From Jiangella alba (GTDB lineage: Bacteria; Actinomycetota; Actinomycetes; Jiangellales; Jiangellaceae): a stretch of 64,000 bases of DNA. How positions within the stretch are numbered: the first letter of the stretch is position 1; every line of letters begins with the position of its first letter. The notes below the pieces were generated by a model. That model saw only the letters and a list, made by a program, of their open reading frames with translations. It made no database searches and was not told where the DNA came from. Of the stretch, positions 42,430 to 49,882 are shown piece after piece. Location of the stretch: contig NZ_FNUC01000003.1 of the NCBI RefSeq assembly GCF_900106035.1, forward strand, positions 2,411,501-2,475,500. The letters run 5' to 3'. Position numbers and translations under genes: made by a program.

Positions 42430-42513
42430 ATGGACGCACTCTCCGGCATCCTCGACAGCATCGTCGCGCTGGTCAACCAGCTTCTGGGGACCGTGACCGG
42501 CCTGCTCGGCTGA
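42430..42513 (+). CDS. 27-residue amphipathic peptide
   Basis: A small open frame with an excellent ribosome site (AAAGGAG 42416-42422, 7 bases before the ATG), its own promoter, and a strong terminator 57 bases after the stop. The product begins MDALSGILDSIVALVNQLLG and is rich in Leu, Ile, Val and Gly. Polar residues D2, D9, N16 and T23 recur every seven positions, giving a one-sided polar stripe on a hydrophobic helix. It resembles phenol-soluble modulins or small membrane-active toxins in size and pattern, not in sequence. I do not recognise it. No signal peptide, maturation or immunity gene is visible. Confidence 0.7.
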   Translation: MDALSGILDSIVALVNQLLGTVTGLLG

Positions 42514-42569
42514 GAACCGGGGCACGTAAGCCCTTCTCCATCCGGTGGGCGCTTGGCGGCTCCCCACCA

Positions 42570-42621
42570 ACCGTCCGCGTATGCCTCTGGAATTCTCCAG
42601 GCATACGCGGACGGTCTTTTT
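42570..42621 (+). terminator. Strong Rho-independent terminator of the peptide gene
   Basis: A perfect 17-bp stem (42570-42586 with 42599-42615), a 12-base loop that can itself pair GGA/TCC, and a CTTTTT tract directly after. It is the most canonical terminator in the window. A weaker GGTGGG/CCCACC stem-loop (42544-42568) precedes it. Confidence 0.93.
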
Positions 42622-42695
42622 CTGGGAAAACATCCGGCGCGATGTCCGGATTAAACCATTTGCAGTGCGGCCGTCGTTCGGAAAAGCTTGACCGC

Positions 42696-43182
42696 GTGAT
42701 CGATACCGGATTGAGCGGAAAGGTCGTTCTCGTCACCCGCCCCGACGCGCCCGCCGCCGTCGTCGGCGCGGTCGAGGAGCGGCTCGGGCCGGTCGAGGTG
42801 CTGGTCAACAACGCCGCGCACGCCGAGTACCCGGACGAGACCACGGCACTGACGTTCGGCGGTGGTGAACCTCTCCACCGACGCCGCGCAGGAGTTCCCC
42901 GGCCAGGTGGCGTACGGCGGTTCCAAGGCCGCGCTCGAGGCGTTCACCCGCGCGGCGGCCATCGAGCTGGGCCCGTCCGGGGTGCGGGTCAACGCGGTGG
43001 CGCCGGGCCCGGTGCAGACCGGCTGGATGTCCGGCGAGCTGATCGAACAGCTGCTGCCGCGGCTGGCGCTGGGCCGCGTCGGCGAGCCGTCCGACATCGC
43101 CGACGCGGTGGTCTTCCTCGCCTCCCACCAGGCCCGCTGGCTCACCGGCCAGGTCATCAAGGTCAGCGGCGGGCACCACTGA
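42696..43182 (+). pseudogene. Decayed SDR oxidoreductase
   Basis: Fragments of one short-chain dehydrogenase. The N-terminal piece (from GTG 42696) reads LSGKVVLVT but lacks the GxxxGIG cofactor loop, jumping to VGAVEERLGPVEVLVNNAAHAEYPDET. After a frame change at about 42850 the C-terminal half is intact: VVNLSTDAAQEF, then YGGSK with the catalytic Tyr and Lys, RVNAVAPGPVQTGW, and a closing WLTGQVIKVSGGHH. At least two internal deletions must have occurred. The C-terminal half keeps an open frame from GTG 42862 but could not bind cofactor. Confidence 0.85.
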
Positions 43183-43188
43183 GCGGGG

Positions 43189-44634
43189 CTACTCCGGGGC
43201 GATCTCGCGTGGCATGAGGTCGTGCGGCAACGACGTCCGCGCCGCCCGCAGGAACGCGAACGGCGTGCGCTGGCCGAGGTTGGCCACCCGCGACGTGTAG
43301 ATGTCGGCGTACTTCTCGACCTGCCGGGCGAACAGGCTCTTGTCGTTGCCGGCCCGCATCATCGGGCCCCAGGTGGGGTTGCCGAGCTCGGCGGCGGCCC
43401 GGGCCAGCGGCGCGACCCGCTCGTCCAGCGCGCGCAGGGCCTCGCGCAGCGACTCGACCGCCTCGCGCGAGCCCCGGGACGGGCCGGACCCGGCCGGGCC
43501 GGTCGCGGCCGGGTCGCCCGGGCGCAGCAGCGCCATGCGGGCCTGCGCCAGCCGGTCCTCCAGCACCGCCTTCTCCGCCATCAGCCGCCGCAGCGAGGCC
43601 TCGTCGGCGGCGAACGCCTGCGCGGCCTCGATCTCGGCCTCCAGCTCGCGCATGATCAGCGCGGTGCGCCAGCGCAGCGCCGACTTGGTGACGTGGACGT
43701 CGCCGAAGAGGTGGTCTCCGACGTAGAGGATCTCGGCGCCGGTGAGGCCGAGGCTCTGCTCGACCTGCCGGGCGCAGCCGCCGTGGTAGACCTCGCCGGT
43801 CTTCAGCGGCCCCCAGTGCGGCTGCAGCAGCCCGCGCTCGGCGTCGACGACCCGGAACACCGGCTCGACCTCGGAGAAGAACCGCGGCTTCGCGGCCGCC
43901 ACGACGACGAAGTCGAACAGGTCGCGCCACGACCCGGACGGCACGTGCCGGTCGAACGCGTAGCTCATCATCGCCTTCGTGTACGACCAGTCGCTGTTCG
44001 TGATCAGCAGCAGCCGCTTCCCGGCCAGCCGCTGGTCGATCAGCGTCTGCGCGGTGGACGGGTCGACGTCGCAGAAGCGGTCCGGGTCGGCGACGATCTC
44101 GGCCTTCAGGGCACCGGTGGTGTGCGACTCGTCGAGCGCCGCCGACACGATGCGGTACAGCTCGTCGTAGCCGAGCGGGCCGGGGATGGTGCCGTCGTCG
44201 AGGCGGTCGACGAACTGGGCGTAGAGCGCCGACTCGGAGATCGTGAACAGCGTGTTCATGAACCGGAAGCGCGGGTTGTTGAGGTCGACGGTGACGCCGT
44301 TGTAGGTGGTGCGCAGCTCGTCGAAGGACAGCTGCCGGGTGCCGTGCTGGGCCTGGATGACGTAGCCGAACCGGGTGGCCTTGACGAGGTTGCCGAGGTC
44401 GAGGTCGATGACCAGCCCCTGCAGGTACCGGTCGGGCTCGAACGCCAGCCCGGCGACGGGGTAGTCGCCGGCCGCGAGCACCCGGGTGGCGTGCTCGAAG
44501 GCCGTGCGCTCCCACGCGTCGGTGCGGTAGTGGATGAGCGTGTAGTCCATGTCGTAGCCGATGGCCTGCACCGAGCGCAGGTTCAGCGTGCGGTTGGCGT
44601 AGACACCGCGTTCCAGCCCGTCCGGAGGCGTCAT
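43189..44634 (-). CDS. HAD-family 5'-nucleotidase (cytosolic purine nucleotidase-like)
   Basis: 481-residue protein of the HAD-IG 5'-nucleotidase family. The nucleophile motif is DMDYTLIHY (Asp 28 and Asp 30), motif II is LLLITNSDWSYT, the Lys is in VVVAAAKPRFF, and motif IV is ILYVGDHLFGDV. The C-terminal ~130 residues are helical and end near GQRTPFAFLRAARTSLPHD. It probably dephosphorylates nucleoside monophosphates in the cytoplasm. The ATG at 44634 is clear. Only nine bases separate it from the upstream rhodanese gene on the same strand. Confidence 0.9.
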   Translation of the reverse strand: MTPPDGLERGVYANRTLNLRSVQAIGYDMDYTLIHYRTDAWERTAFEHATRVLAAGDYPVAGLAFEPDRYLQGLVIDLDLGNLVKATRFGYVIQAQHGTRQLSFDELRTTYNGVTVDLNNPRFRFMNTLFTISESALYAQFVDRLDDGTIPGPLGYDELYRIVSAALDESHTTGALKAEIVADPDRFCDVDPSTAQTLIDQRLAGKRLLLITNSDWSYTKAMMSYAFDRHVPSGSWRDLFDFVVVAAAKPRFFSEVEPVFRVVDAERGLLQPHWGPLKTGEVYHGGCARQVEQSLGLTGAEILYVGDHLFGDVHVTKSALRWRTALIMRELEAEIEAAQAFAADEASLRRLMAEKAVLEDRLAQARMALLRPGDPAATGPAGSGPSRGSREAVESLREALRALDERVAPLARAAAELGNPTWGPMMRAGNDKSLFARQVEKYADIYTSRVANLGQRTPFAFLRAARTSLPHDLMPREIAPE

Positions 44635-44643
44635 GCCCCGAGC

Positions 44644-45042
44644 CTAGGGTGTGGCGGCCCGTCCCTTGACCGGAAGGCCCGCCGCGGCCCACGCGTGGAA
44701 GCCGCCGGCCAGGTCTGTCGCGTTGACCAGCCCGAGGTCGCGCAGCGACGCGGCGGCGAGGCTGGACGCGTACCCCTCGTTGCAGAACACGATGACGGTG
44801 CGCCGCGGGTCGTCGGCCTGCTCGACCCGGTGCGGGCTGGTCGGGTCCAGCCGCCACTCCAGCACGTTGCGCTCGACCACCAGCGCGCCCGGGATGGCGC
44901 CGAACCGCGCCCGGTCCGCGGCGGGACGGGTGTCGACCAGCAGTGCCCGCTCGTAGGTGACGGCGTGCGCGGCCTGCTCCGGGGTGAGCCGGACGATGCG
45001 CGCGCGGGCCGCGTCCAGCAGTGCCTCGACGCGCGGGCTCAT
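44644..45042 (-). CDS. Rhodanese-domain sulfurtransferase
   Basis: 132-residue single-domain rhodanese. The active-site loop is VFCNEGYASS with Cys 87, which would carry the persulfide; ALLVDTRPAADRARFGAIPGAL and the C-terminal TDLAGGFHAWAAAGLPV are typical. It is translationally coupled to the upstream cysteine dioxygenase gene (ATGA overlap). A persulfide-handling role downstream of cysteine oxidation is therefore likely; this pairing occurs widely in actinomycetes. Confidence 0.92.
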   Translation of the reverse strand: MSPRVEALLDAARARIVRLTPEQAAHAVTYERALLVDTRPAADRARFGAIPGALVVERNVLEWRLDPTSPHRVEQADDPRRTVIVFCNEGYASSLAAASLRDLGLVNATDLAGGFHAWAAAGLPVKGRAATP

Positions 45043-45521
45043 CGGGCCGGCTCCGGCTCGTCGGTGAGGACGGTCCGCACCCGCCGCAGCGCGCCGGCGC
45101 CGTCGACCTCGTAGTAGCCCATCGCGGTGAGCGGCGGCGAGTACGCGTGCACCGTCACCGCCGGCTCGGGCTGGGTGTTGACGACGTCGTGCACGTGGCC
45201 GACCGGGAACCCGATGCCCCGGCCGCCGCGCAGCCGGCGCTCGCGCAGCCCGGACGTCCCGGTCCAGAACCGCTCGGTGACGACGCCGGACACGACGGTC
45301 AGCGCGCCGAGCGACCCGGCGTGGTCGTGCAGTTCGGTGGACTGTTCCTGCGTCCAGCTGATCAGCCAGACGTCGGTGTACGGGTCGCTGGACAGCCGCA
45401 GCGACCACCGGTCGTCGGCGTCGAAGTGGACGGGGTGCCGGCCGGCCCGCACCTCGGCGGCGACGGTGCGGGTCAGGTCGACGAGGTCGCGCAGCGGGAC
45501 GGGCGTGGGTGCGATGGTCAT
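45039..45521 (-). CDS. Cysteine dioxygenase-family cupin protein
   Basis: 160-residue non-haem iron cupin that would oxidise cysteine or a related thiol to the sulfinate with O2. The three iron-binding His are in TELHDHAGS (His 65 and 67) and GHVHDV (His 111). WSLRLSSDPYTDVWLISW upstream and VHAYSPPLTAMGYYEV downstream match bacterial CDO/3-mercaptopropionate dioxygenase proteins. It is the first gene of a CDO-rhodanese operon, with a good promoter at 45592-45620. Confidence 0.9.
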   Translation of the reverse strand: MTIAPTPVPLRDLVDLTRTVAAEVRAGRHPVHFDADDRWSLRLSSDPYTDVWLISWTQEQSTELHDHAGSLGALTVVSGVVTERFWTGTSGLRERRLRGGRGIGFPVGHVHDVVNTQPEPAVTVHAYSPPLTAMGYYEVDGAGALRRVRTVLTDEPEPAR

Positions 45522-45591
45522 GGCTGGACTCCGGTGGGCGTGCGGAAGGTGGTGGGGGACCGGAGGTCAGCAACAGCAGCGCATGCGGACG

Positions 45592-45620
45592 ATAATCCCC
45601 AGTGACCTACTAGGAATCAA
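45592..45620 (-). promoter_or_regulatory. Promoter of the cysteine dioxygenase operon
   Basis: On the minus strand TTGATT (45620-45615) and GATTAT (45597-45592) are 17 bases apart, one of the best sigma-A-type matches in the window. CCTAGTAGG, a symmetric element, starts in the spacer. The 5' leader would be about 65 bases. Confidence 0.6.
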
Positions 45621-45639
45621 GCGCTGTCCGCATGGTGGA

Positions 45640-46488
45640 CTACTTGATCGCGCCCATCGACAGCCCGCGGACGAGCTGCTTCTGCGCCACCCACCCGGCC
45701 AGCACCACCGGCAGCGAGGCCAGCGTCGCCGCCGCGGCCAGCTGCGCCCAGTACAGGCCCTCGCTGGTCATGAAGCCGACGAGGAACAGCGGCACCGTCG
45801 CGGCCTGCGACGCGGTGAGGTTGACGGAGAAGAAGAACTCGTTCCACGAGAAGATCACGCAGATCAGCGTCGTCGCCGCCAGTCCGGGCGCCACCATGGG
45901 CAGCATGACGCGCAGCAGCGTCTGCCGCAGCGACGCGCCGTCGACCGAGGCCGCCTCGAGCACCTCGGCCGGGATCTCCTGCAGGAACGAGCGCATCATC
46001 CACACCGCGATCGGCAGGTTCATCGCCGTGTACAGCACGACCAGCGTCCACACGTTGTCCAGCGCGCCGACGCGCCCGGCGATGACGTAGATCGGCACGA
46101 TCACCGCCACGACCGGCAGCATCTTCGTCGAGATGAAGAAGAACAGCACGTCCTGCGTCTTCTTCACCGGCCGGATCGCCAGCGCGTACGCCGCCGGCAC
46201 CGCCAGCAGCAGCACCAGCAGCGTCGACACCGTCGTCGCGAACAGCGAGTTGAGGAAGTACGGCCAGGCGCCGGCGTCGAACAGCGCGCGGAACTGCTCC
46301 AGCGTCGGGGTGAAGAAGAGGCTCGGCGGGTCGGTGTACGCGTCGGCCTCGTGCTTGAACGCGGTGATCACCATCCAGAGCACCGGGAAGAAGAAGACGA
46401 TCCCGATGATCCAGGTCAGGACGGTGAGCAGGCCGGCGGAGCGGCGGCGGGGCGGGGCTCCAGGTCCGGCGGCGGTGACGGTGGTCAT
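45640..46488 (-). CDS. Sugar/polyol ABC transporter permease (MalG type)
   Basis: 282-residue inner-membrane permease with six helices. The EAA loop that docks the ATPase is EVLEAASVDGASLRQTLLRVMLPMVAPGL. The start through WIIGIVFFFPVLWMVITAFKHEADAYTDPP is typical of the CUT1 MalG-like group. It is the last gene of a four-gene coupled operon (dehydrogenase, binding protein, two permeases). No ATPase gene is present, so a shared MsiK-like ATPase elsewhere must energise it. The ATG at 46488 overlaps the previous stop. Confidence 0.92.
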   Translation of the reverse strand: MTTVTAAGPGAPPRRRSAGLLTVLTWIIGIVFFFPVLWMVITAFKHEADAYTDPPSLFFTPTLEQFRALFDAGAWPYFLNSLFATTVSTLLVLLLAVPAAYALAIRPVKKTQDVLFFFISTKMLPVVAVIVPIYVIAGRVGALDNVWTLVVLYTAMNLPIAVWMMRSFLQEIPAEVLEAASVDGASLRQTLLRVMLPMVAPGLAATTLICVIFSWNEFFFSVNLTASQAATVPLFLVGFMTSEGLYWAQLAAAATLASLPVVLAGWVAQKQLVRGLSMGAIK

Positions 46489-47432
46489 CGGTCCTCCTGC
46501 GCGAACGAGCGGAACAGCAGCCGCAGCGCGAGCGTCGCGACGACGATGGTGCCGATGACGACGACCACGCCCATGGCCGCCGCCTGGCCGACGTCGAAGC
46601 CGAGGAACGCCCGCTGGTAGATGTAGAAGGGCAGGTTGGCGCTGGCGGTGCCGGGACCGCCCTGCGTCATGATGTAGATCTGGTCGAACGTGTTGACCAC
46701 GTAGATCGCGCCCAGCAGCACGCCCAGCTCGATGTAGCGGCGCAGGTGCGGCAGCGTGATCGAGCGGAACGTCCGGGCCGCGCCGGCACCGTCGACCTGC
46801 GCGGCCTCCAGCACGTCGCGGCCCTGGCTCTGCAGCCCGGCCAGCACCAGCAGCGCCATGAACGGCGTCCACTGCCACACCAGGGCGGCGACGACAGACA
46901 CCAGCGGCGCGGAGCTGGTCCAGTCGTAGTCGCCCGCGCCGAACGGCGACAGCACGAAGTTCACGATGCCGAACAGCGGGTCCAGCATCGTCGTCTTCCA
47001 CACCAGCGCGCCGGCCACCGGCATGATGAGGAAGGGCGTGATGATCAGCGTCCGCACCACCGACCGGCCGACGAACCGGCGGTCCAGCAGCAGCGCCAGC
47101 CCGACGCCCAGCAGCATCGAGACGATCACGCAGCCGCCGGTGATGACGATGGTGTTGAGGGCGGCCTGGCGGAACACCCGGTCGGCGAAGACGTCGACGT
47201 AGTTGGACAGCCCGACGAACCGCTCGGAGCCCGGCCGGACCAGGTTCCACGAGTTCAGCGAGTACCAGAGCGTGACGAGGAACGGGATCTGCGTCACGAC
47301 GATGGCGAAGACCAGCGCGGGCAGCAGCGGCGCCCGCCGCCGCCAGCCCTCGCGGCGAGCGGAGTGGACGGGCGCGCGCGCCGGGGCGGCCGGTCGCGGC
47401 GGGACGGCGATGGTGGCGACGTCGGTGCTCAC
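46485..47432 (-). CDS. Sugar/polyol ABC transporter permease (MalF type)
   Basis: 315-residue permease partner, with six helices after a Pro/Arg-rich cytoplasmic start. LLPALVFAIVVTQIPFLVTLWYSLNSWNL is the first helix. The EAA loop is DVLEAAQVDGAGAARTFRSITLPHLRRYI, and FDQIYIMTQGGPGTASANLPFYIYQRAF is the standard late signature of CUT1 permeases. The GTG start overlaps the binding-protein stop as GTGA, and the stop overlaps the next permease start as ATGA, so all subunits are coupled. Confidence 0.92.
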   Translation of the reverse strand: MSTDVATIAVPPRPAAPARAPVHSARREGWRRRAPLLPALVFAIVVTQIPFLVTLWYSLNSWNLVRPGSERFVGLSNYVDVFADRVFRQAALNTIVITGGCVIVSMLLGVGLALLLDRRFVGRSVVRTLIITPFLIMPVAGALVWKTTMLDPLFGIVNFVLSPFGAGDYDWTSSAPLVSVVAALVWQWTPFMALLVLAGLQSQGRDVLEAAQVDGAGAARTFRSITLPHLRRYIELGVLLGAIYVVNTFDQIYIMTQGGPGTASANLPFYIYQRAFLGFDVGQAAAMGVVVVIGTIVVATLALRLLFRSFAQEDR

Positions 47433-48787
47433 GAGTCCTCCTCCTGGTACGACTCGCCGACGGTCTCGGCGTAGCGCTGCGCCTGGTCCAGCGCCTCGTC
47501 GACGCTGATCTGGCCGGCGATGGCGGCGGAGATCTGCTGGCCGACGCGGGTGCCGAGGTCCTGGAACTCCGGGATGGCGAGGAACTGGATGCCGTCGTAG
47601 GGGACCGGGGTGGTCATGGTGTGGTCCTGGTCGGCGACCTCCATCGACGACAGCGTGGGCTCGGCGAACGCGGCCGCGACCTCGGCGTACTCGGGGATCT
47701 CGTAGGTGGACGTGCGGCTGCCCGGCGGCACCCGCTCCCAGCCCAGTTCCTCGGCGACGAGGTGCGGGTAGTCCTTGTCGGTCATCCAGGCGATGAAGTC
47801 CCACGCCTCGTCCGGGTGGTCCGACGACGACGGGATGCCCAGCGACCACGTGTACAGCCAGCCGCTGGCGTCGGTCTCGACGACCGGCGCGGGTGCGTAG
47901 CCGTTGTGGCCGGCGGTGACGGAGTCGTCGGGGCTCTCGACCACGTTGACCATCGACGTCGCGTCGTACCACATGGCCGCCTGGCCCTGGCCGTAGCGCG
48001 TCGCGCAGTCGGCGAACCCGCTGGTGGCGGCGCCGGCCTGGCCGTGCTCGCGCACGAGGTCGACGTAGAACTCGACCGCCTCGCGGACCTCGGGGGAGTC
48101 CAGCCGGGCGTTCCAGTCCTCGTCGAACCACTGGCCGCCGAACGTGTTGATGACGGTGTTCAGCGGCGCCAGGTTCTCGCCCCAGCCGGCCAGCCCGCGC
48201 AGGCAGATGCCGTTCATGCCGGGGTTGGCCTGCTCGATGGCGGCGGCGAGCTCGCGCACCTCGGGCCAGGTCGGCCGCTCCGGCATGGTGAGCCCGGCCG
48301 CGTCGAACAGGTCCTGCCGGTACACCAGGAACGACGACTCGCCGTAGAACGGGACGGAGTACATGTCGCCCTCGTAGGACAGCGACTCGCGGACCGGGGC
48401 GATGAAGTCCTCGGTGTCGTAGTCGCCGGTGGCGTCGGCGTAGGGCTGGAGGTCGACAAGCCAGCCGTTCTCGGCCCACATGGCGGTCTCGTAGTTGCTG
48501 ACCATGATGACGTCGAACTCGCCGCCGCCGGTGGCCACCGACGCGGTGATCTTCGCCCGCGACTCGTTCTCCGGCAGCGAGACGAAGTCTACGTCGACGC
48601 CGGGGTGGGCGGCGCGGAAGTCGTCGGCCAGCGCGATGGCGTCGGTCATCTGCGGGTTCGACACCACGGCGACGACGATGGTGGTGCCCGAGCCGGATCC
48701 GGACGTCAGCGCGCCGGCGCCGGCGCAGGCGCTCAGCAGCACCAGCGAGCCGCCCGCGGCGGCCAGCCGCAGCGTCCGCCGGCTCAT
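47429..48787 (-). CDS. Extracellular sugar/polyol-binding lipoprotein of the ABC transporter
   Basis: 452-residue solute-binding protein of family 1. The signal ends in the lipobox LSACAG (about 19-24). TIVVAVVSNPQMTDAIALADDFRAAHPGVDVDFV is the first lobe, followed by DVIMVSNYETAMWAENGWLVDL and YSVPFYGESSFLVYRQDLFD, characteristic of binders for sorbitol/mannitol-like polyols. The late GWLYTWSLGIPSSSDHPDEAWDFIAWM is also typical. It delivers substrate to the two downstream permeases. Start and stop both overlap neighbouring genes by four bases. Confidence 0.92.
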   Translation of the reverse strand: MSRRTLRLAAAGGSLVLLSACAGAGALTSGSGSGTTIVVAVVSNPQMTDAIALADDFRAAHPGVDVDFVSLPENESRAKITASVATGGGEFDVIMVSNYETAMWAENGWLVDLQPYADATGDYDTEDFIAPVRESLSYEGDMYSVPFYGESSFLVYRQDLFDAAGLTMPERPTWPEVRELAAAIEQANPGMNGICLRGLAGWGENLAPLNTVINTFGGQWFDEDWNARLDSPEVREAVEFYVDLVREHGQAGAATSGFADCATRYGQGQAAMWYDATSMVNVVESPDDSVTAGHNGYAPAPVVETDASGWLYTWSLGIPSSSDHPDEAWDFIAWMTDKDYPHLVAEELGWERVPPGSRTSTYEIPEYAEVAAAFAEPTLSSMEVADQDHTMTTPVPYDGIQFLAIPEFQDLGTRVGQQISAAIAGQISVDEALDQAQRYAETVGESYQEEDS

Positions 48788-49785
48788 GCCGCGCCGCCCG
48801 GCGTCACCTGGGCCTTGATTGTCGCGCCGGAGCGCACGAGGTCGAGCAGCGCGGGGAACTCGTCCAGCCCGGCCGTGTGCGAGACCAGCGGTTCCGTGCG
48901 CACCTGCCCGGACGCGACCAGCTCGACGGCGTCGCCGAAGCTGTGCAGCACCGCCATCGACCCGACGACGGTGATCTCGTCGTTGTAGATGCGGAACGGC
49001 GACAGCGCGAGCCGCGCCTCGGCCGTCGCGACGCCGAACACCTGCAGCCGGCCGCCGCGGTCGAGCGCGCCGAACGCCGCCTCCAGCGCGGGCACCGCGC
49101 CGGTGACGTCGACGGCGGCGTCGAAGCGCTGCGTCGGCAGCTCCGGCACCGACGTCGCGACCTCGGCCGCGCCCAGCTCGGTGGCCAGCGGCAGCTTGCC
49201 CGCCGCGAGGTCGACGACGCTGACCCGTGCGCCGGCCGCGACCAGCAGCTGCGTCATGATCAGGCCCATCGTGCCGGCGCCGAGCACGAGCACCCGCTCG
49301 CCCGGCTCCGCGCCGAGGCGGCGCAGGCCGTGCACGGCGCACGACACCGGCTCGATCAGCGCGCCCTGCGCGAACGTCAGCCCGTCCGGCAGCCGGTAGC
49401 AGGACGCCGCCGGGACTTTGACGTACTCGGCGAACGCGCCGTCGACGGTGTCGCCGACGGCGCCCCAGTTCTCGCACAGGTTGCCGCGGCCGCGCCGGCA
49501 CTGGCGGCAGTACCCGCAGAACAGCGACGGGTCGACGGCGACGCGGTCGCCCACGGCGACGCCGGTCGCGACGCCGGAGCCGACCTCGGCGACGACGCCG
49601 GCGAACTCGTGCCCCGGGACCAGGGGATAGGGGCTGGGCGGGAACTCGCCCGCCGCGATGTGCAGGTCGGTGCCGCACAGCCCGCAGGCGCCGACCGCGA
49701 CGACGACGTCGCCGGGTCCGGGGACCGGGTCGGGCACGTCGCGGACGGTGATCTCGCCCGGCTTCTCGATGACGACGGCGCGCAT
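48784..49785 (-). CDS. Zinc-dependent polyol/sugar-alcohol dehydrogenase (MDR family)
   Basis: 333-residue medium-chain dehydrogenase. The catalytic zinc ligands are Cys 37 (CGLCGTDLH) and His 59-Glu 60 (VPGHEFAGVV); the structural zinc is held by Cys 90, 93, 96 and 104. The cofactor loop is VLVLGAGTMGLI, with VVDLAAGK suggesting NAD+. As the first gene of an operon with a polyol-type ABC transporter, it probably oxidises the imported sugar alcohol. The operon is divergent from a SorC-family regulator with palindromic operators between them. Confidence 0.92.
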   Translation of the reverse strand: MRAVVIEKPGEITVRDVPDPVPGPGDVVVAVGACGLCGTDLHIAAGEFPPSPYPLVPGHEFAGVVAEVGSGVATGVAVGDRVAVDPSLFCGYCRQCRRGRGNLCENWGAVGDTVDGAFAEYVKVPAASCYRLPDGLTFAQGALIEPVSCAVHGLRRLGAEPGERVLVLGAGTMGLIMTQLLVAAGARVSVVDLAAGKLPLATELGAAEVATSVPELPTQRFDAAVDVTGAVPALEAAFGALDRGGRLQVFGVATAEARLALSPFRIYNDEITVVGSMAVLHSFGDAVELVASGQVRTEPLVSHTAGLDEFPALLDLVRSGATIKAQVTPGGAA

Positions 49786-49800
49786 GCAGCCTCCTTGCCT

Positions 49801-49839
49801 CGCTCATATGAGCGAATTAGGCGCTCATATGTGTATGAT
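49801..49839. promoter_or_regulatory. Operators and -10 in the SorC/polyol operon promoter
   Basis: A perfect 14-bp palindrome CGCTCATATGAGCG (49801-49814) is followed by a second copy of its left ten bases, CGCTCATATG (49822-49831), exactly 21 bases, or two helical turns, further on. TATGAT (49834-49839) is a good -10 for the regulator gene. Two in-phase sites between divergent start codons are what a tetrameric SorC-type protein would use. Confidence 0.75.
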
Positions 49840-49882
49840 GAAGGTTGTATCGCGGTCACCTGGAACGGTCAAGGGGGTTGTC

